Shown: positions 32,342 through 40,661 of the stretch, one piece after another
Layout of the letters: the number at the start of each line of letters is the position of its first letter
Numbering within the stretch: the first letter of the stretch is position 1
DNA from: Rhizobium leguminosarum bv. viciae USDA 2370
Lineage (GTDB): Bacteria; Pseudomonadota; Alphaproteobacteria; Rhizobiales; Rhizobiaceae
Direction: 5' to 3'
DNA length: 64,000 bases
Assembly: GCF_002008365.1 (NCBI RefSeq)
Contig: NZ_MRDL01000059.1
Coordinates: 372,001 to 436,000 of the forward strand
Program-made: the position numbers and the translations under genes
The notes under the pieces: model-generated
What the model saw: the letters and a program-made list of their open reading frames with translations, nothing else
The model's database searches: none
What the model was told of the DNA's origin: nothing

Positions 32342-33205
32342 ATGTCAAAGCCGCGCGCGAAGCTTCCATTCTCCGAAGAGACTTTGCAGGCCATGCTGAT
32401 CCGCGTGCTTCGCCCGCTGGTCAAGCTCGCACTCGCCTCCGGCTTCAACTTCATCTCCTTCTCGACCGTTCTTCGCCGCCTCTATATCGAGGTTGCGGAG
32501 AAGGAGTTCGCGCTACCGAACAAGCAGCAGACGGATAGCCGCATCTCGCTTCTGACCGGCATCCACCGCAAGGACGTCAACCGGTTGCGTGGACAGGCAC
32601 TCACGGCATCGTTTCTGACCGTCGGCGTTTCACAGACAAGCCGCATCCTTGCAAGATGGCTTGCCGATCCGCTTTATTGCGATGCGGAGGATAGGCCAAG
32701 CGCCCTGCCCCGGACCTCCAGCGACGGCGGTCCGTCATTCGAGAGCCTGGTGAGCGACATCACCAAGGACGTTCATCCCCGCTCCATCCTGGACGACTGG
32801 CTGGATAAAGGCATTGTCGTTCTCGATCAGGACGGCCAGGTCCAGCTCAACCTCTCATCAATTGTTCCGAATGCCGGTGACGAAGCCCGTCGGCACTATT
32901 TTACACGCAATCTTCGTGACCATGTGCAGGCAGCGGTCATCAATCTGATGAACGACCCTCCCCCCTACTTCGAACGCGCGGTTCACTACGACGGGATATC
33001 CCCTGAGCTGGCGGCCCAACTCGACGAGATTGCGCGTGAGGAAGGGATGGCGCTGCTCCTGAAGCTCAACAAGATCGCCCATCGGGCCATCACGGATGAT
33101 CCCGGCGGCAATAGCCGCTGGATTGCGGGGGTCTATGTCATGCCCGAGGCGGCTGAGGCCGATCTTCAGCCAGACGCCGCTTCCAGGACGGAGACAGACG
33201 AATGA
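32342..33205 (+). CDS. DUF6502 family protein
   Basis: The 287-residue protein begins MSKPRAKLPFSEETLQAML and matches the DUF6502 pattern: a helical N-terminus (RVLRPLVKLALASGFNF), a GIHRKDVNRLR segment resembling a DNA-binding helix, and a long charged C-terminal half. The start at 32342 is chosen from the conserved beginning. Its stop overlaps the start of the DUF5666 gene by four bases. The family's role is undefined; the GIHRKDVNRLR helix suggests a regulator. Confidence 0.75.
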   Translation: MSKPRAKLPFSEETLQAMLIRVLRPLVKLALASGFNFISFSTVLRRLYIEVAEKEFALPNKQQTDSRISLLTGIHRKDVNRLRGQALTASFLTVGVSQTSRILARWLADPLYCDAEDRPSALPRTSSDGGPSFESLVSDITKDVHPRSILDDWLDKGIVVLDQDGQVQLNLSSIVPNAGDEARRHYFTRNLRDHVQAAVINLMNDPPPYFERAVHYDGISPELAAQLDEIAREEGMALLLKLNKIAHRAITDDPGGNSRWIAGVYVMPEAAEADLQPDAASRTETDE

Positions 33206-34278
33206 GCCCGTCAATGATCTCCAGGAGGCAATTTCTGCTGGGCGGCATCGCACTTCAGATCGTGCGACCGGAGACCGTAGCCGCGCAACCGACGGGGACC
33301 AGCGATCATGGAATCGGCGGGTCCGGTCTTTCCATTCAGGGAGGTGGGGAGAACGAAGATCACGGGATCGGCGGAACCGGCATCGTCGGGACCATCCAGG
33401 GCTTTGGAAGCATCATCGTCAACAACGTCCACATACCTTTCAGCGCGACGACCCCGATCGAGATCGATGGACGGCGCGCTCCTGCAAGCGCGATGAAGGT
33501 CGGTCATGTGGCCCGGGTGCTGCTGACGGGAAAGCGTGCTGCCCGCATCGCGATCGTCAGCGAGGTTCAGGGCCGCATCGACCGGATTGACAAGACCGGT
33601 ATCACCATATTGTCGCAAACCGTCGACACGACAGGTTTGGTGACGAAGGGCTTGCGAAAAGGCAATCGCGTTGCCGTGTTCGGCATCCGTAAACCGGATG
33701 GCACCATCATTGCTCGGCGTATCGAGCCTCGTTCCGTTTCCGATGGCGCCCATGTCCGAGGCGTGCCATCGAAGAGCGGTCATCGCGTCCGGATCGGCGG
33801 CCTTTCGCTTGGCAACACGCATGGATATCTGGTCGGCAAGCAAACGCTCGTACGTCTTAAGACAGTCGCCGACCGATTGATGATTATACGCATTCAGGCC
33901 GAGCCTGTGGTGCCGGGTCTGAAACGCGGCATCGTCAACGTCGAGACCTTCAGGTCCGCGGACAAAGGCGGGGCTGGCTCGGGACCCGGGGGCTCAACGC
34001 CTTACGGCTCGATGCGAATGTCCCCTGACGGCCATGGGTTTGTCGACGTCACCGTACGCGATTCAAGCAGAATGACGGGCTTTGCGGACAGGCAGGGCCC
34101 AGACGGCTTTGGTCCTCGCCCGCCGGATGGCCCTCCGGACGGGCCGCCGCATGATCGCCCCTCCTTCGGCAGAGGCGGGCCTGGTGGAGATTATCCCGAC
34201 CCGAACAGGCGAGGTCCGCCACCGGGGGATACCGCGCCTCGCGGCCCGCCGCCTCCAGATTTTCCAGGTCCCCGCTGA
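33202..34278 (+). CDS. DUF5666-domain exported protein with Tat signal
   Basis: The 358-residue protein has a twin-arginine leader (SRRQFLLGGIALQIV, residues 8-22), repeats of HGIGGSG/HGIGGTG, and a beta-rich DUF5666 region (IVGTIQGFGSIIVNNVHI and IARRIEPRSV types). The last 70 residues are a Pro/Gly/Asp-rich tail (GPRPPDGPPDGPPHDRPS and similar), a feature of surface or cell-wall-interacting proteins. It overlaps the DUF6502 gene, so the two are co-made. It is probably exported folded to the periplasm or surface. Its function is not known. Confidence 0.78.
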   Translation: MSPSMISRRQFLLGGIALQIVRPETVAAQPTGTSDHGIGGSGLSIQGGGENEDHGIGGTGIVGTIQGFGSIIVNNVHIPFSATTPIEIDGRRAPASAMKVGHVARVLLTGKRAARIAIVSEVQGRIDRIDKTGITILSQTVDTTGLVTKGLRKGNRVAVFGIRKPDGTIIARRIEPRSVSDGAHVRGVPSKSGHRVRIGGLSLGNTHGYLVGKQTLVRLKTVADRLMIIRIQAEPVVPGLKRGIVNVETFRSADKGGAGSGPGGSTPYGSMRMSPDGHGFVDVTVRDSSRMTGFADRQGPDGFGPRPPDGPPDGPPHDRPSFGRGGPGGDYPDPNRRGPPPGDTAPRGPPPPDFPGPR

Positions 34279-34296
34279 AAGGCTCAGTCGAGCACA

Positions 34297-34415
34297 TTGA
34301 CATATGGGAAAATTTCCCATTTATTGTTCCTGCGATTCCTGATTTGGATTCCCAAGAAGGACTTGCCGATTGTCTATCGGGTCCGCCCCACACCCGACAG
34401 ACAATCGTTTGATTT
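34297..34415 (+). ncRNA. Candidate small RNA or leader with promoter, palindrome and strong hairpin
   Basis: TTGACA (34297-34302) is 17 bases from TTTATT (34320-34325), a fair sigma-70-type promoter. Between them lies the palindrome ATGGGAAA/TTTCCCAT with a single central base (34304-34320), a plausible operator. Downstream, a 15-base arm starting GATTGTCT (34368-34382) pairs with 34392-34406 at 14 of 15 positions around a nine-base loop and is followed by GTTTGATTTT. This could be a terminator-ended RNA of about 80 bases or the leader of the next small frame. Confidence 0.45.
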
Positions 34416-34468
34416 TCAATCGCTGCTGACTGCCGAACCAACCCACCATCGCCAAGAGGAATCAGGAA

Positions 34469-34717
34469 TTGCTTTTGCTGGAACGCGAACCGGACATGTC
34501 GATGGGAATGGACCAACCGACGGTCGTTGCAACCTGGGAAAACCGTACGCAAATCATCGAAATCATGGGCATCGCGCTACAGACGAGCCAAGAATTTCAA
34601 CATCTTTGGAAAAGCAGCGGCGGAACGGGCCGGCTCAGTCAAGACGACACGGATAAGTTGGTCGAACTGCTCCGCCAGATCGGCAACCTGAATGAAATGC
34701 TCATGCGATTGGCCTGA
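34469..34717 (+). CDS. Small hypothetical protein
   Basis: The 82-residue frame begins at a TTG eight bases after AGAGGA; ATGs at 34496 and 34502 are alternatives. The translation is plausible for a helical protein (TWENRTQIIEIMGIALQTS and DDTDKLVELLRQIGNLNEML). It has no signal or membrane segment. I do not recognise it. It lies downstream of the hairpin region at 34368-34406. Confidence 0.4.
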   Translation: MLLLEREPDMSMGMDQPTVVATWENRTQIIEIMGIALQTSQEFQHLWKSSGGTGRLSQDDTDKLVELLRQIGNLNEMLMRLA

Positions 34718-34762
34718 AAGGTGTCGATACCCAAGTACCAGCGCCCACGCATTTCCGAGACG

Positions 34763-35176
34763 TCAAAACTCCCATGGCGAGATCAATTGAAGACCTGAGG
34801 TCGCAAAATTGCCCAGATTTCGCGTCGCAAGTCGCCCACCATTGACCCGCGCGATAGCGGCGATCATGCCATCCGGCACTGACATCCCGCGCCCCTGACG
34901 AGCGGCCAAACCCATAATGTCACCATAAGCAAGAGCGGCCTCTTCGGTCAGGCCAAAAATCCGGGCTGCAAAGCGACGACGCCAATCGGACAGTCCCTGC
35001 TCGAGGCGTTCGGCTCGCTGATCAGGCCGGATCTTCTGGATACCGAAAGCGATCTCGGCAATCGTTACTGTCGGCAGCGCCAATTCAGCATCATGGCGGA
35101 CGAGCCATGAGATCACAGCTTCATTGGGTGATTTTATCAAAGTTTCCGAAACAATGTTGGTATCGAGAAAAATCAA
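34763..35176 (-). CDS. vapC: VapC-type PIN-domain toxin
   Basis: The 137-residue PIN protein has Asp in MIFLDTNIVSE (residue 5), Glu in IAEIAFGI, Asp in VPDGMIAAIA and Asn in TRNLGNF, where family members often have Asp or Asn. It begins at a TTG that overlaps the antitoxin reading-frame stop (TTGA). It resembles the toxin at 16162-16590 in length and motif order. As a ribonuclease it would need an antitoxin, but the antitoxin frame upstream is broken (see 35173-35422). Confidence 0.88.
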   Translation of the reverse strand: MIFLDTNIVSETLIKSPNEAVISWLVRHDAELALPTVTIAEIAFGIQKIRPDQRAERLEQGLSDWRRRFAARIFGLTEEAALAYGDIMGLAARQGRGMSVPDGMIAAIARVNGGRLATRNLGNFATSGLQLISPWEF

Positions 35177-35422
35177 AGCTCGATGCCCTTATGAACCTGC
35201 CTGCCTTCGTTGATAACGGCTTCGAGGTCGATATCCGTCCCGCTTTGCTGCGAAAGCCCTGGCATAGAAGGACACAGCCGGCTCTCTTCCGGCTTCGCGT
35301 ATTTCATACGATTCGAGGGCCCTTTCGAGAATGTCGGCTATCGAGCGGTTTTCACGGCGGGAAAGCCGGTGAGCAAGATCACGCGCTTTTGCGCTCCGTA
35401 CAGAAAGCTGAGGTTCGGCCAT
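35173..35422 (-). pseudogene. Antitoxin gene of the VapBC pair, apparently frameshifted
   Basis: The first part reads MAEPQLSVRSAKARDLAHRL, then ENRSIADILERALESYEIR, a FitA/VapB-type antitoxin start. After FYAR (codons end near 35260) the open frame continues as AFAAKRDGYRPR and stops at 35189. In another frame the sequence reads LSQQSGTDIDLEAVINEG and ends at 35173, overlapping the toxin start, which is the normal family C-terminus. Removing one G from the GGG run at 35257-35259 restores an 82-residue antitoxin. A real mutation or a sequence error are both possible. The ribosome site AAAGGAGA supports the start. Confidence 0.72.
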
Positions 35423-35459
35423 GCCGATCTCCTTTGCGATAGGATATAAAGGCAGCGTT

Positions 35460-35485
35460 AGCCATCAAGATGGCAAGTGATGGCT
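35460..35485. promoter_or_regulatory. Nested inverted repeats upstream of the antitoxin
   Basis: AGCCATCA (35460-35467) and TGATGGCT (35478-35485) are exact complements, and inside them GCCATCAAGATGGC (35461-35474) is itself palindromic. The site lies 38 bases before the antitoxin ATG and is a likely autoregulatory operator. Confidence 0.5.
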
Positions 35486-35646
35486 TGATACCATTGCTTT
35501 TCGTAAATCATCAACCCAATAATGGACGGCTGCCGCTAAGCTCCAATGTCAGAATAATTAACCACATTTCAGTGTTCTTGCGAAATAATGCCATACGTAG
35601 ATCAGGTCTCTCGAAGTAGAGAAGCCAAAGTTATTTGGAGACAGTC

Positions 35647-37464
35647 TTGGCATTCACCATTGCTCGCAGTTTGGTGGCGTTCGGCGTCGCCGTTTCAGTC
35701 GGTCTTTTCATGTCGATCGGATTGCAGCAATCGGCGCTCGAACGGCTCAAGGTCAACGGGCCGGTTTACGAGCAGGTCGTCTACGGCAAGGATTTGATTG
35801 CCGATATTCTGCCGCCGCCGCTGTTTGTGGTCGAATCCTACATGCTCTCCTTCGAGGCGAGCAAATTTCCCGAACTCACCGACACCAATCTTGCCAAGAT
35901 CGCAAATCTCAAGGCCGCTTACGACAACCGCCGCGCCTATTGGAAAACCACCCGGCTGCCGCAAGCCTTGAAGGACGAGCTTGAAAACGATGTCATCGCC
36001 AAGGGCGATGAATTCTGGGAAGTGATGAACCATGAGATCATCCCGGCCTTGAATGCCAGGGATGAAGACAAGGCGCACGGTGCAATCGAGCAGTTGCGCG
36101 TCGCCTTTCATTCGCACCAGGACACGGTCGAGAAACTCGTTGCCAATTCCGACGCCTTCCTGAAGGGTGAGGAACGCAATGCAGCCTCGGAGATCGTGAC
36201 CTGGACGATCTATGCGGGTGCTGCGGGCTTCGGATCGTTCGGCCTATTGCTGGTGGGACTGTATCTCTTGCGTCGCCGGGCGATCGTGCCCCTGGATGGC
36301 ATGAAAGCCTATATGGGCAATCTTGCCGAAGGCGATTTTTCGACCGACGTTCCCTACGCCAACCGTTCCGACGAGATCGGCGCCATGTCCAAGGCCGTCG
36401 CGGTATTCCGCCGCAACGCACTCGAGCGGCAGGACGCACAGAAGCGCGAGACCGCACTTCGCGATGCGGAATTCGAGCGTGAACGCAGTCAGCTGGCCGA
36501 AAGGGCCGCAGAGGAGCAGATCCGCGAAACGGTGATCGATCAGCTGACATACGGACTGGAACAGCTATCGACCGGCAACCTCGATTGCCGGATCAAGACA
36601 CCCTTTGCCGCTGCCTACGAGACTTTGCGCGCGAAGTTCAACGATAGTATGGACGCGCTTTGCGCTTCGATGGCGGAGATCGCCCAGACCTCCAAGCAAG
36701 TGGGCAGCTCCTCGGCCGGCATCACCGATGCAGCCGACAGTCTTGCGTCGCGCACGGAACAGCAGGCCGCGATGCTCGAAGAGGCCACAGCCGCGCTCGA
36801 TGAAATGAATATCAAAGCCAAAGACGCCTCCGACCATGCCGGCAAGGCAACCGGCATGATGGCGCAGACCCGCACCAGCGCCGAACATTCGGCAGCCGTC
36901 GTTCGCGAAGCAATCGCCGCCATGGAAAGGATCGAAGGCTCGTCCTCCCAGATTGGCGCCATCGTCAACGTCATCGATGAAATCGCCTTCCAGACCAATC
37001 TTCTGGCGCTCAATGCCGGGGTTGAAGCAGCGCGCGCGGGCGAAGCAGGCAAGGGTTTTGCCGTCGTGGCGCAGGAAGTGCGTGAACTTGCCATGCGCTC
37101 GGCCAACGCCGCCAAGGAGATCAGAGCTCTGATCTCCACCTCCTCGGCCCAGGTCTCCACCGGTGTGGAACTCGTCAACCGCACCGGCAAGGCGCTCCTG
37201 GAAATCGAGGGCCAGGTCGAGCAGGTTGCCGGCCTGATCGCCCGCATCGTTTCGGTATCCTCCGAACAGGCGGTAGCGATCGGCGAGATCAACACCTCCG
37301 TCAACGCCCTGGATCAGGTAACCCAACGCAACGCTGCCATGGCCGTCGAAACTGCCTCGGCCTGCCGCGCCCTCGGTAGCCAAACGCAGACACTGGAGGG
37401 GGTCGTCAACCGCTTTCAGGTCGATGCGGGAGCCAGCACGTCCAGACCGCAGAAAGCTGCTTGA
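35647..37464 (+). CDS. Membrane-bound methyl-accepting chemotaxis protein
   Basis: The protein of about 605 residues has a first transmembrane helix at its start (LVAFGVAVSVGLFMSIG), a periplasmic helical sensor of about 150 residues, a second helix (YAGAAGFGSFGLLLVGLYLL) and a HAMP region (YMGNLAEGDFSTDV). The signalling tip is EIAFQTNLLALNAGVEAARA. The end (STSRPQKAA) lacks the receptor pentapeptide. I start it at the TTG at 35647, six bases after GGAG; a TTG at 35635 is the alternative. The ligand is unknown. Confidence 0.9.
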   Translation: MAFTIARSLVAFGVAVSVGLFMSIGLQQSALERLKVNGPVYEQVVYGKDLIADILPPPLFVVESYMLSFEASKFPELTDTNLAKIANLKAAYDNRRAYWKTTRLPQALKDELENDVIAKGDEFWEVMNHEIIPALNARDEDKAHGAIEQLRVAFHSHQDTVEKLVANSDAFLKGEERNAASEIVTWTIYAGAAGFGSFGLLLVGLYLLRRRAIVPLDGMKAYMGNLAEGDFSTDVPYANRSDEIGAMSKAVAVFRRNALERQDAQKRETALRDAEFERERSQLAERAAEEQIRETVIDQLTYGLEQLSTGNLDCRIKTPFAAAYETLRAKFNDSMDALCASMAEIAQTSKQVGSSSAGITDAADSLASRTEQQAAMLEEATAALDEMNIKAKDASDHAGKATGMMAQTRTSAEHSAAVVREAIAAMERIEGSSSQIGAIVNVIDEIAFQTNLLALNAGVEAARAGEAGKGFAVVAQEVRELAMRSANAAKEIRALISTSSAQVSTGVELVNRTGKALLEIEGQVEQVAGLIARIVSVSSEQAVAIGEINTSVNALDQVTQRNAAMAVETASACRALGSQTQTLEGVVNRFQVDAGASTSRPQKAA

Positions 37465-37751
37465 GGCGGGAGCGGCAACGGAAGCCCCTGCTCTTTCGGC
37501 AACCTTAGTCCAAGACAATCGCCACGACGGCAACGCAATCGCCGGCCTTGAAATTGATCGTGGTTCCCGACGAGAGATGATCCTTGCTTTCGCGGGCGAA
37601 CCTTATCGGGTTTGCAGCGTTTCACGGCAATGGAAAATCATGATGGCACCGGCCTTTCGTTGCGTCGGACTATTTCGCGGCAATGCGACCAAATCGCTCC
37701 CACGCCCATACTCGAGGGGGCGGAGCGATCGTTCGTGCCAAAAGGCTGCTG

Positions 37752-38147
37752 ATGCCAGCTTCCGCCAGCGCGAAACACCTGACCTCTATCGAGCTTGGAA
37801 GAATTCGGCGCGCTGTCGGCATAGCGCGCATGATGGATACTGCGGTCAGATTGCCTGTCATCGGCGTGCGGATCGGCGCGGACTCAATTCTCGGCCTTAT
37901 CCCGGCCGTCGGCGACATTGCCGGATCTCTGATCGGTCTTTTCATCATCGATGAGGCAAGACGCCTCGGTGTTCCCACCCATAAGCTCGCCCGTATGGCC
38001 GTCAATCTCGGGATCGACGCCGCAGGCGGAACGGTTCCCTTGATCGGCGATCTCTTCGACGTCTATTTCAAGTCTCATCGCCGAAACGTCGGTATCATCC
38101 TCGACCACTTTGGGATTGGCGAAGACGAGCTGAATCGGCACATCTGA
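37752..38147 (+). CDS. DUF4112 domain-containing membrane protein
   Basis: The protein of 131 residues has two hydrophobic stretches, SILGLIPAVGDIAGSLIGLF and MAVNLGIDAAGGTVPLIGDL, the pattern of DUF4112, ending FDVYFKSHRRNVGIILDHF. I chose the ATG at 37752 because of AAGG seven bases upstream; the frame is open to 37683. It is probably an inner-membrane protein. The family's role is unknown. Confidence 0.8.
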   Translation: MPASASAKHLTSIELGRIRRAVGIARMMDTAVRLPVIGVRIGADSILGLIPAVGDIAGSLIGLFIIDEARRLGVPTHKLARMAVNLGIDAAGGTVPLIGDLFDVYFKSHRRNVGIILDHFGIGEDELNRHI

Positions 38148-38164
38148 CGAAGCCGATCGCTTCG
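38148..38164. terminator. Short hairpin between convergent genes
   Basis: CGAAGC/GCTTCG with a five-base loop lies directly after the DUF4112 stop, between this rightward gene and the leftward kinase gene. The stem is short and no T-run follows, so its role as terminator is tentative. Confidence 0.3.
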
Positions 38165-38174
38165 CCGGTCTGGA

Positions 38175-39131
38175 TCACGTCCGAGCGCCCTTTCTCGTCA
38201 GAAACGCCAGGGCCGCCGCGCCGACGAGGCCAGAGTTCTGATCCAATGCTGCCAGCATCACCTTGACATCCTTGAATGCCGGCATGGCCCATTGCGTGAT
38301 GTAGGCTTGAATGCCCGGTTGCAGCCGATCGAACTCGTGGGAAAGCCCGCCTCCCATCACAATGATATCGGGACTGAAGATATGGATCAGGCTGGTGAAG
38401 CCGCGGCCGAGAATTTCTGCTTCCTCGTCAACCAGTTGATTTGCCAGACGATCGCCATTTCTAGCGGCCGCGAAGATGCTGCGGCTGTCGATGGCTCCGT
38501 CATTGCTGCCTATCGTCGTCCCGCTAGATTCCATGGCCCTTATGCGGGCGCGTCGTGCAAAAGCCGGTCCGGATCCATAGGCCTCGAAGCAACCCCTGTT
38601 GCCGCAAGGGCAAGGCTCGCCGTTCGGCACGACCGACATGTGGCCGACATGAGCCGCCATGCCCTTGCGGCCGCGCACCACGCGACCATCCGAGATAACG
38701 CCGCCGCCGATTCCGGTGCTGACCGTGACATAGACAAGGTTATCAAGCCCCTTGCCGATACCGAACTGCCACTCACCAATGGCAGCGGCAATAGCATCAT
38801 TCTCGAGGTCGACAGGAAACGGAAACCGCTTCTGCAACTCCGCCTTCAGCGGAAAATCGACGAAGCCGGAGAGGGTCGGGATATCAGTCGCGACACCGGC
38901 AACCGTATCGAGTGGGCCCGGAGCGGATACGCCGACGCCCACCACCGAAGCCGGGTTCGATGCTGCAAGCAGTCCATCGGCCAGGCCGCAAATCTGGGCG
39001 AGCACGCGGTCGGGACCCGCCAGCGCATCCGTCGGTTCGGCTGCGCGCGCCAGAATCCGGCCTTGCTCGTCGACAAGGGCAGCGCGTACCTGCGTCCCAC
39101 CGAGGTCGATTCCAATGGCAACCTGCTGCAT
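38175..39131 (-). CDS. ROK family sugar kinase
   Basis: The 318-residue protein begins MQQVAIGIDLGGTQVRAAL, the ATP-binding DxGGT motif, and holds the ROK zinc motif CPCGNRGCFEAYGSG (around residues 178-192) and the catalytic LENDAIAAAIGEW region. ROK kinases phosphorylate glucose, allose, N-acetylmannosamine and similar hexoses. It is the last gene of a six-gene leftward operon, 14 bases after an epimerase gene. An in-frame ATG at 39164 would overlap the epimerase end. The substrate is unknown. Confidence 0.9.
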   Translation of the reverse strand: MQQVAIGIDLGGTQVRAALVDEQGRILARAAEPTDALAGPDRVLAQICGLADGLLAASNPASVVGVGVSAPGPLDTVAGVATDIPTLSGFVDFPLKAELQKRFPFPVDLENDAIAAAIGEWQFGIGKGLDNLVYVTVSTGIGGGVISDGRVVRGRKGMAAHVGHMSVVPNGEPCPCGNRGCFEAYGSGPAFARRARIRAMESSGTTIGSNDGAIDSRSIFAAARNGDRLANQLVDEEAEILGRGFTSLIHIFSPDIIVMGGGLSHEFDRLQPGIQAYITQWAMPAFKDVKVMLAALDQNSGLVGAAALAFLTRKGART

Positions 39132-39145
39132 GTGAAGACCATCAG

Positions 39146-39847
39146 TTAGAGTGCGCGGACCCATGCCATCCGCTCGTCGAGCGACGGCGCATTGAAAGCC
39201 AGGGAACCGAGAACGACCGTCTCCGCACCCGATTGGCGCAGGTGAGGCACGGTGTGCTCGCGAATACCGCCGTCGGCCGCAAGCACGATCCGATGCGCCG
39301 CGCCGCAGCCGGCGATGATCTGCTTGGCCTGCTGAAGCCGGGCGCCGGCCTTTTCGTCGAGGCCCTGGCCCTTCACACCGATCGCCGTGCCGAGCAGCGT
39401 CACGAAACTCAGCCGGGAAACGTATCTTTCGACCCGCTCGACGGGAGTATCGACTTTGAGGACCATGCCGGCGGCGACGCCGCGGCGATCGAGGAGATCG
39501 AGCGCCTGGTCTGCGACGCTTTCGTTTTCAACATGCAGGCTAATCAGGTCGCTGCCCGCATCGGCGAACTGCTCGATCTGCGACAGGATGATGCTGTCGG
39601 CGACCATCAGGTGAACATGGATCGGGCGTGCGGAAATTTTGCGCACCCCGGCGACGAGATCGGGGAAAAACAACATTGCCGGCGCGAAATGACCATCGGC
39701 GACATCGATATGGAGGATGTCGACGTGCGGATCGACACGCATCAGATCATCGGCGAGACGCACAAGATCGGCCGACCAGATGGAGAATTCAGCAATCAAG
39801 CGATCCTTCGGAAGATCAGCGATCCAGGTCTTGGAGGGGGTCGTCAT
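39146..39847 (-). CDS. Ribulose-phosphate 3-epimerase family protein
   Basis: The 233-residue TIM-barrel protein has the family motifs HIDVADGHFAPAMLFFPDLV (metal and catalytic Asp), HVHLMVADS and VLAADGGIREHTV. It would epimerise a ketose phosphate at C3; in this operon, next to a ROK kinase, an allulose-6-phosphate or similar substrate is as likely as ribulose-5-phosphate. It lies four bases downstream of the hydrolase gene. Confidence 0.88.
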   Translation of the reverse strand: MTTPSKTWIADLPKDRLIAEFSIWSADLVRLADDLMRVDPHVDILHIDVADGHFAPAMLFFPDLVAGVRKISARPIHVHLMVADSIILSQIEQFADAGSDLISLHVENESVADQALDLLDRRGVAAGMVLKVDTPVERVERYVSRLSFVTLLGTAIGVKGQGLDEKAGARLQQAKQIIAGCGAAHRIVLAADGGIREHTVPHLRQSGAETVVLGSLAFNAPSLDERMAWVRAL

Positions 39848-39851
39848 TGTT

Positions 39852-40661
39852 TCAGAGCTCCTTCAGAAAATGGCCCATGGCAAGCCGGAAGTCGGCGACA
39901 TATTGCGGACGGCTCACAGTCTTCGATGTGATCTGCACGAAACGCGCGCCGGCAATGCGCTCGGCAAGAGCACATGCGTGGCCAAGAGGATGAATGCTGT
40001 CCCGATCATGGCCGATGATGAGCGTCGGTACGGCGATATTGCCGACCTCCTCGTCGGTCACATCAGGACCGTCATTTGAGATCCTGGTGAGCAGTTCGGC
40101 GGTCACATCCAAAGGCGTGCGGGAGAAAAAGCCGGCGAGTGACGCCAGATTGTCCGGAGCCTCGGCGGCGAGCCGCACGCCCACCGGCCCTGCCAGGAAC
40201 GTAGTCTTTGCCTCATCCGGCGGCAGAGTTTTCAGAAGCCGCCCGACTTCGGCATTGGGCGCCATATTCTCCGGCTCGGGTGCCGTCAGCCAGGCCGGCC
40301 TTGCGATGATCAGAGCCTTGACAAGATCGGGCCGCTTGACCGCGAGACGTAAGGCGATCGCAGCACCCATCGAGATGCCGCCGATCACGATCGGCGGCGT
40401 AAGGTTTTTCTCGATATAGGCGGCGATGTCATCGCAGAAGGTCGCGATCGACAACCGCTCCAGATTGCCGGCTTGGGAGTGGCCGTGGCCACGCGCTTCG
40501 ATCGTTACCCGGCGAAAACCCGCTTCGAGCGGAAAGACTTCGTCGGTCTGCGCCGCGTCTCCGCATAAGCCATGCTGGAATATGGCGGACGCGCCCTCGC
40601 CCGCCATATCCACATTGAGAATGGTCCCGTCGCTGGTTTCGAACGGTCGAGCCCGTCTCAT
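39852..40661 (-). CDS. Alpha/beta hydrolase
   Basis: The 269-residue protein has the oxyanion strand FQHGLCGDAAQ, the nucleophile elbow GISMGAAIA (Ser near residue 97) and a late histidine region (HDRDSIHPLGHACALAE). It overlaps the isomerase gene by four bases. It may open a sugar lactone or cleave an ester in the pathway encoded by the operon; the substrate is inferred. Confidence 0.86.
   Translation of the reverse strand: MRRARPFETSDGTILNVDMAGEGASAIFQHGLCGDAAQTDEVFPLEAGFRRVTIEARGHGHSQAGNLERLSIATFCDDIAAYIEKNLTPPIVIGGISMGAAIALRLAVKRPDLVKALIIARPAWLTAPEPENMAPNAEVGRLLKTLPPDEAKTTFLAGPVGVRLAAEAPDNLASLAGFFSRTPLDVTAELLTRISNDGPDVTDEEVGNIAVPTLIIGHDRDSIHPLGHACALAERIAGARFVQITSKTVSRPQYVADFRLAMGHFLKEL

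Noticed and set aside
37490..37620. Minus-strand peptide ending INFKAGDCVAVVAIVLD in the gap after the membrane chemoreceptor
   Set aside because: It looks protein-like but is only about 38 codons, begins after a stop without a start codon, and cannot be assigned; perhaps a gene remnant.
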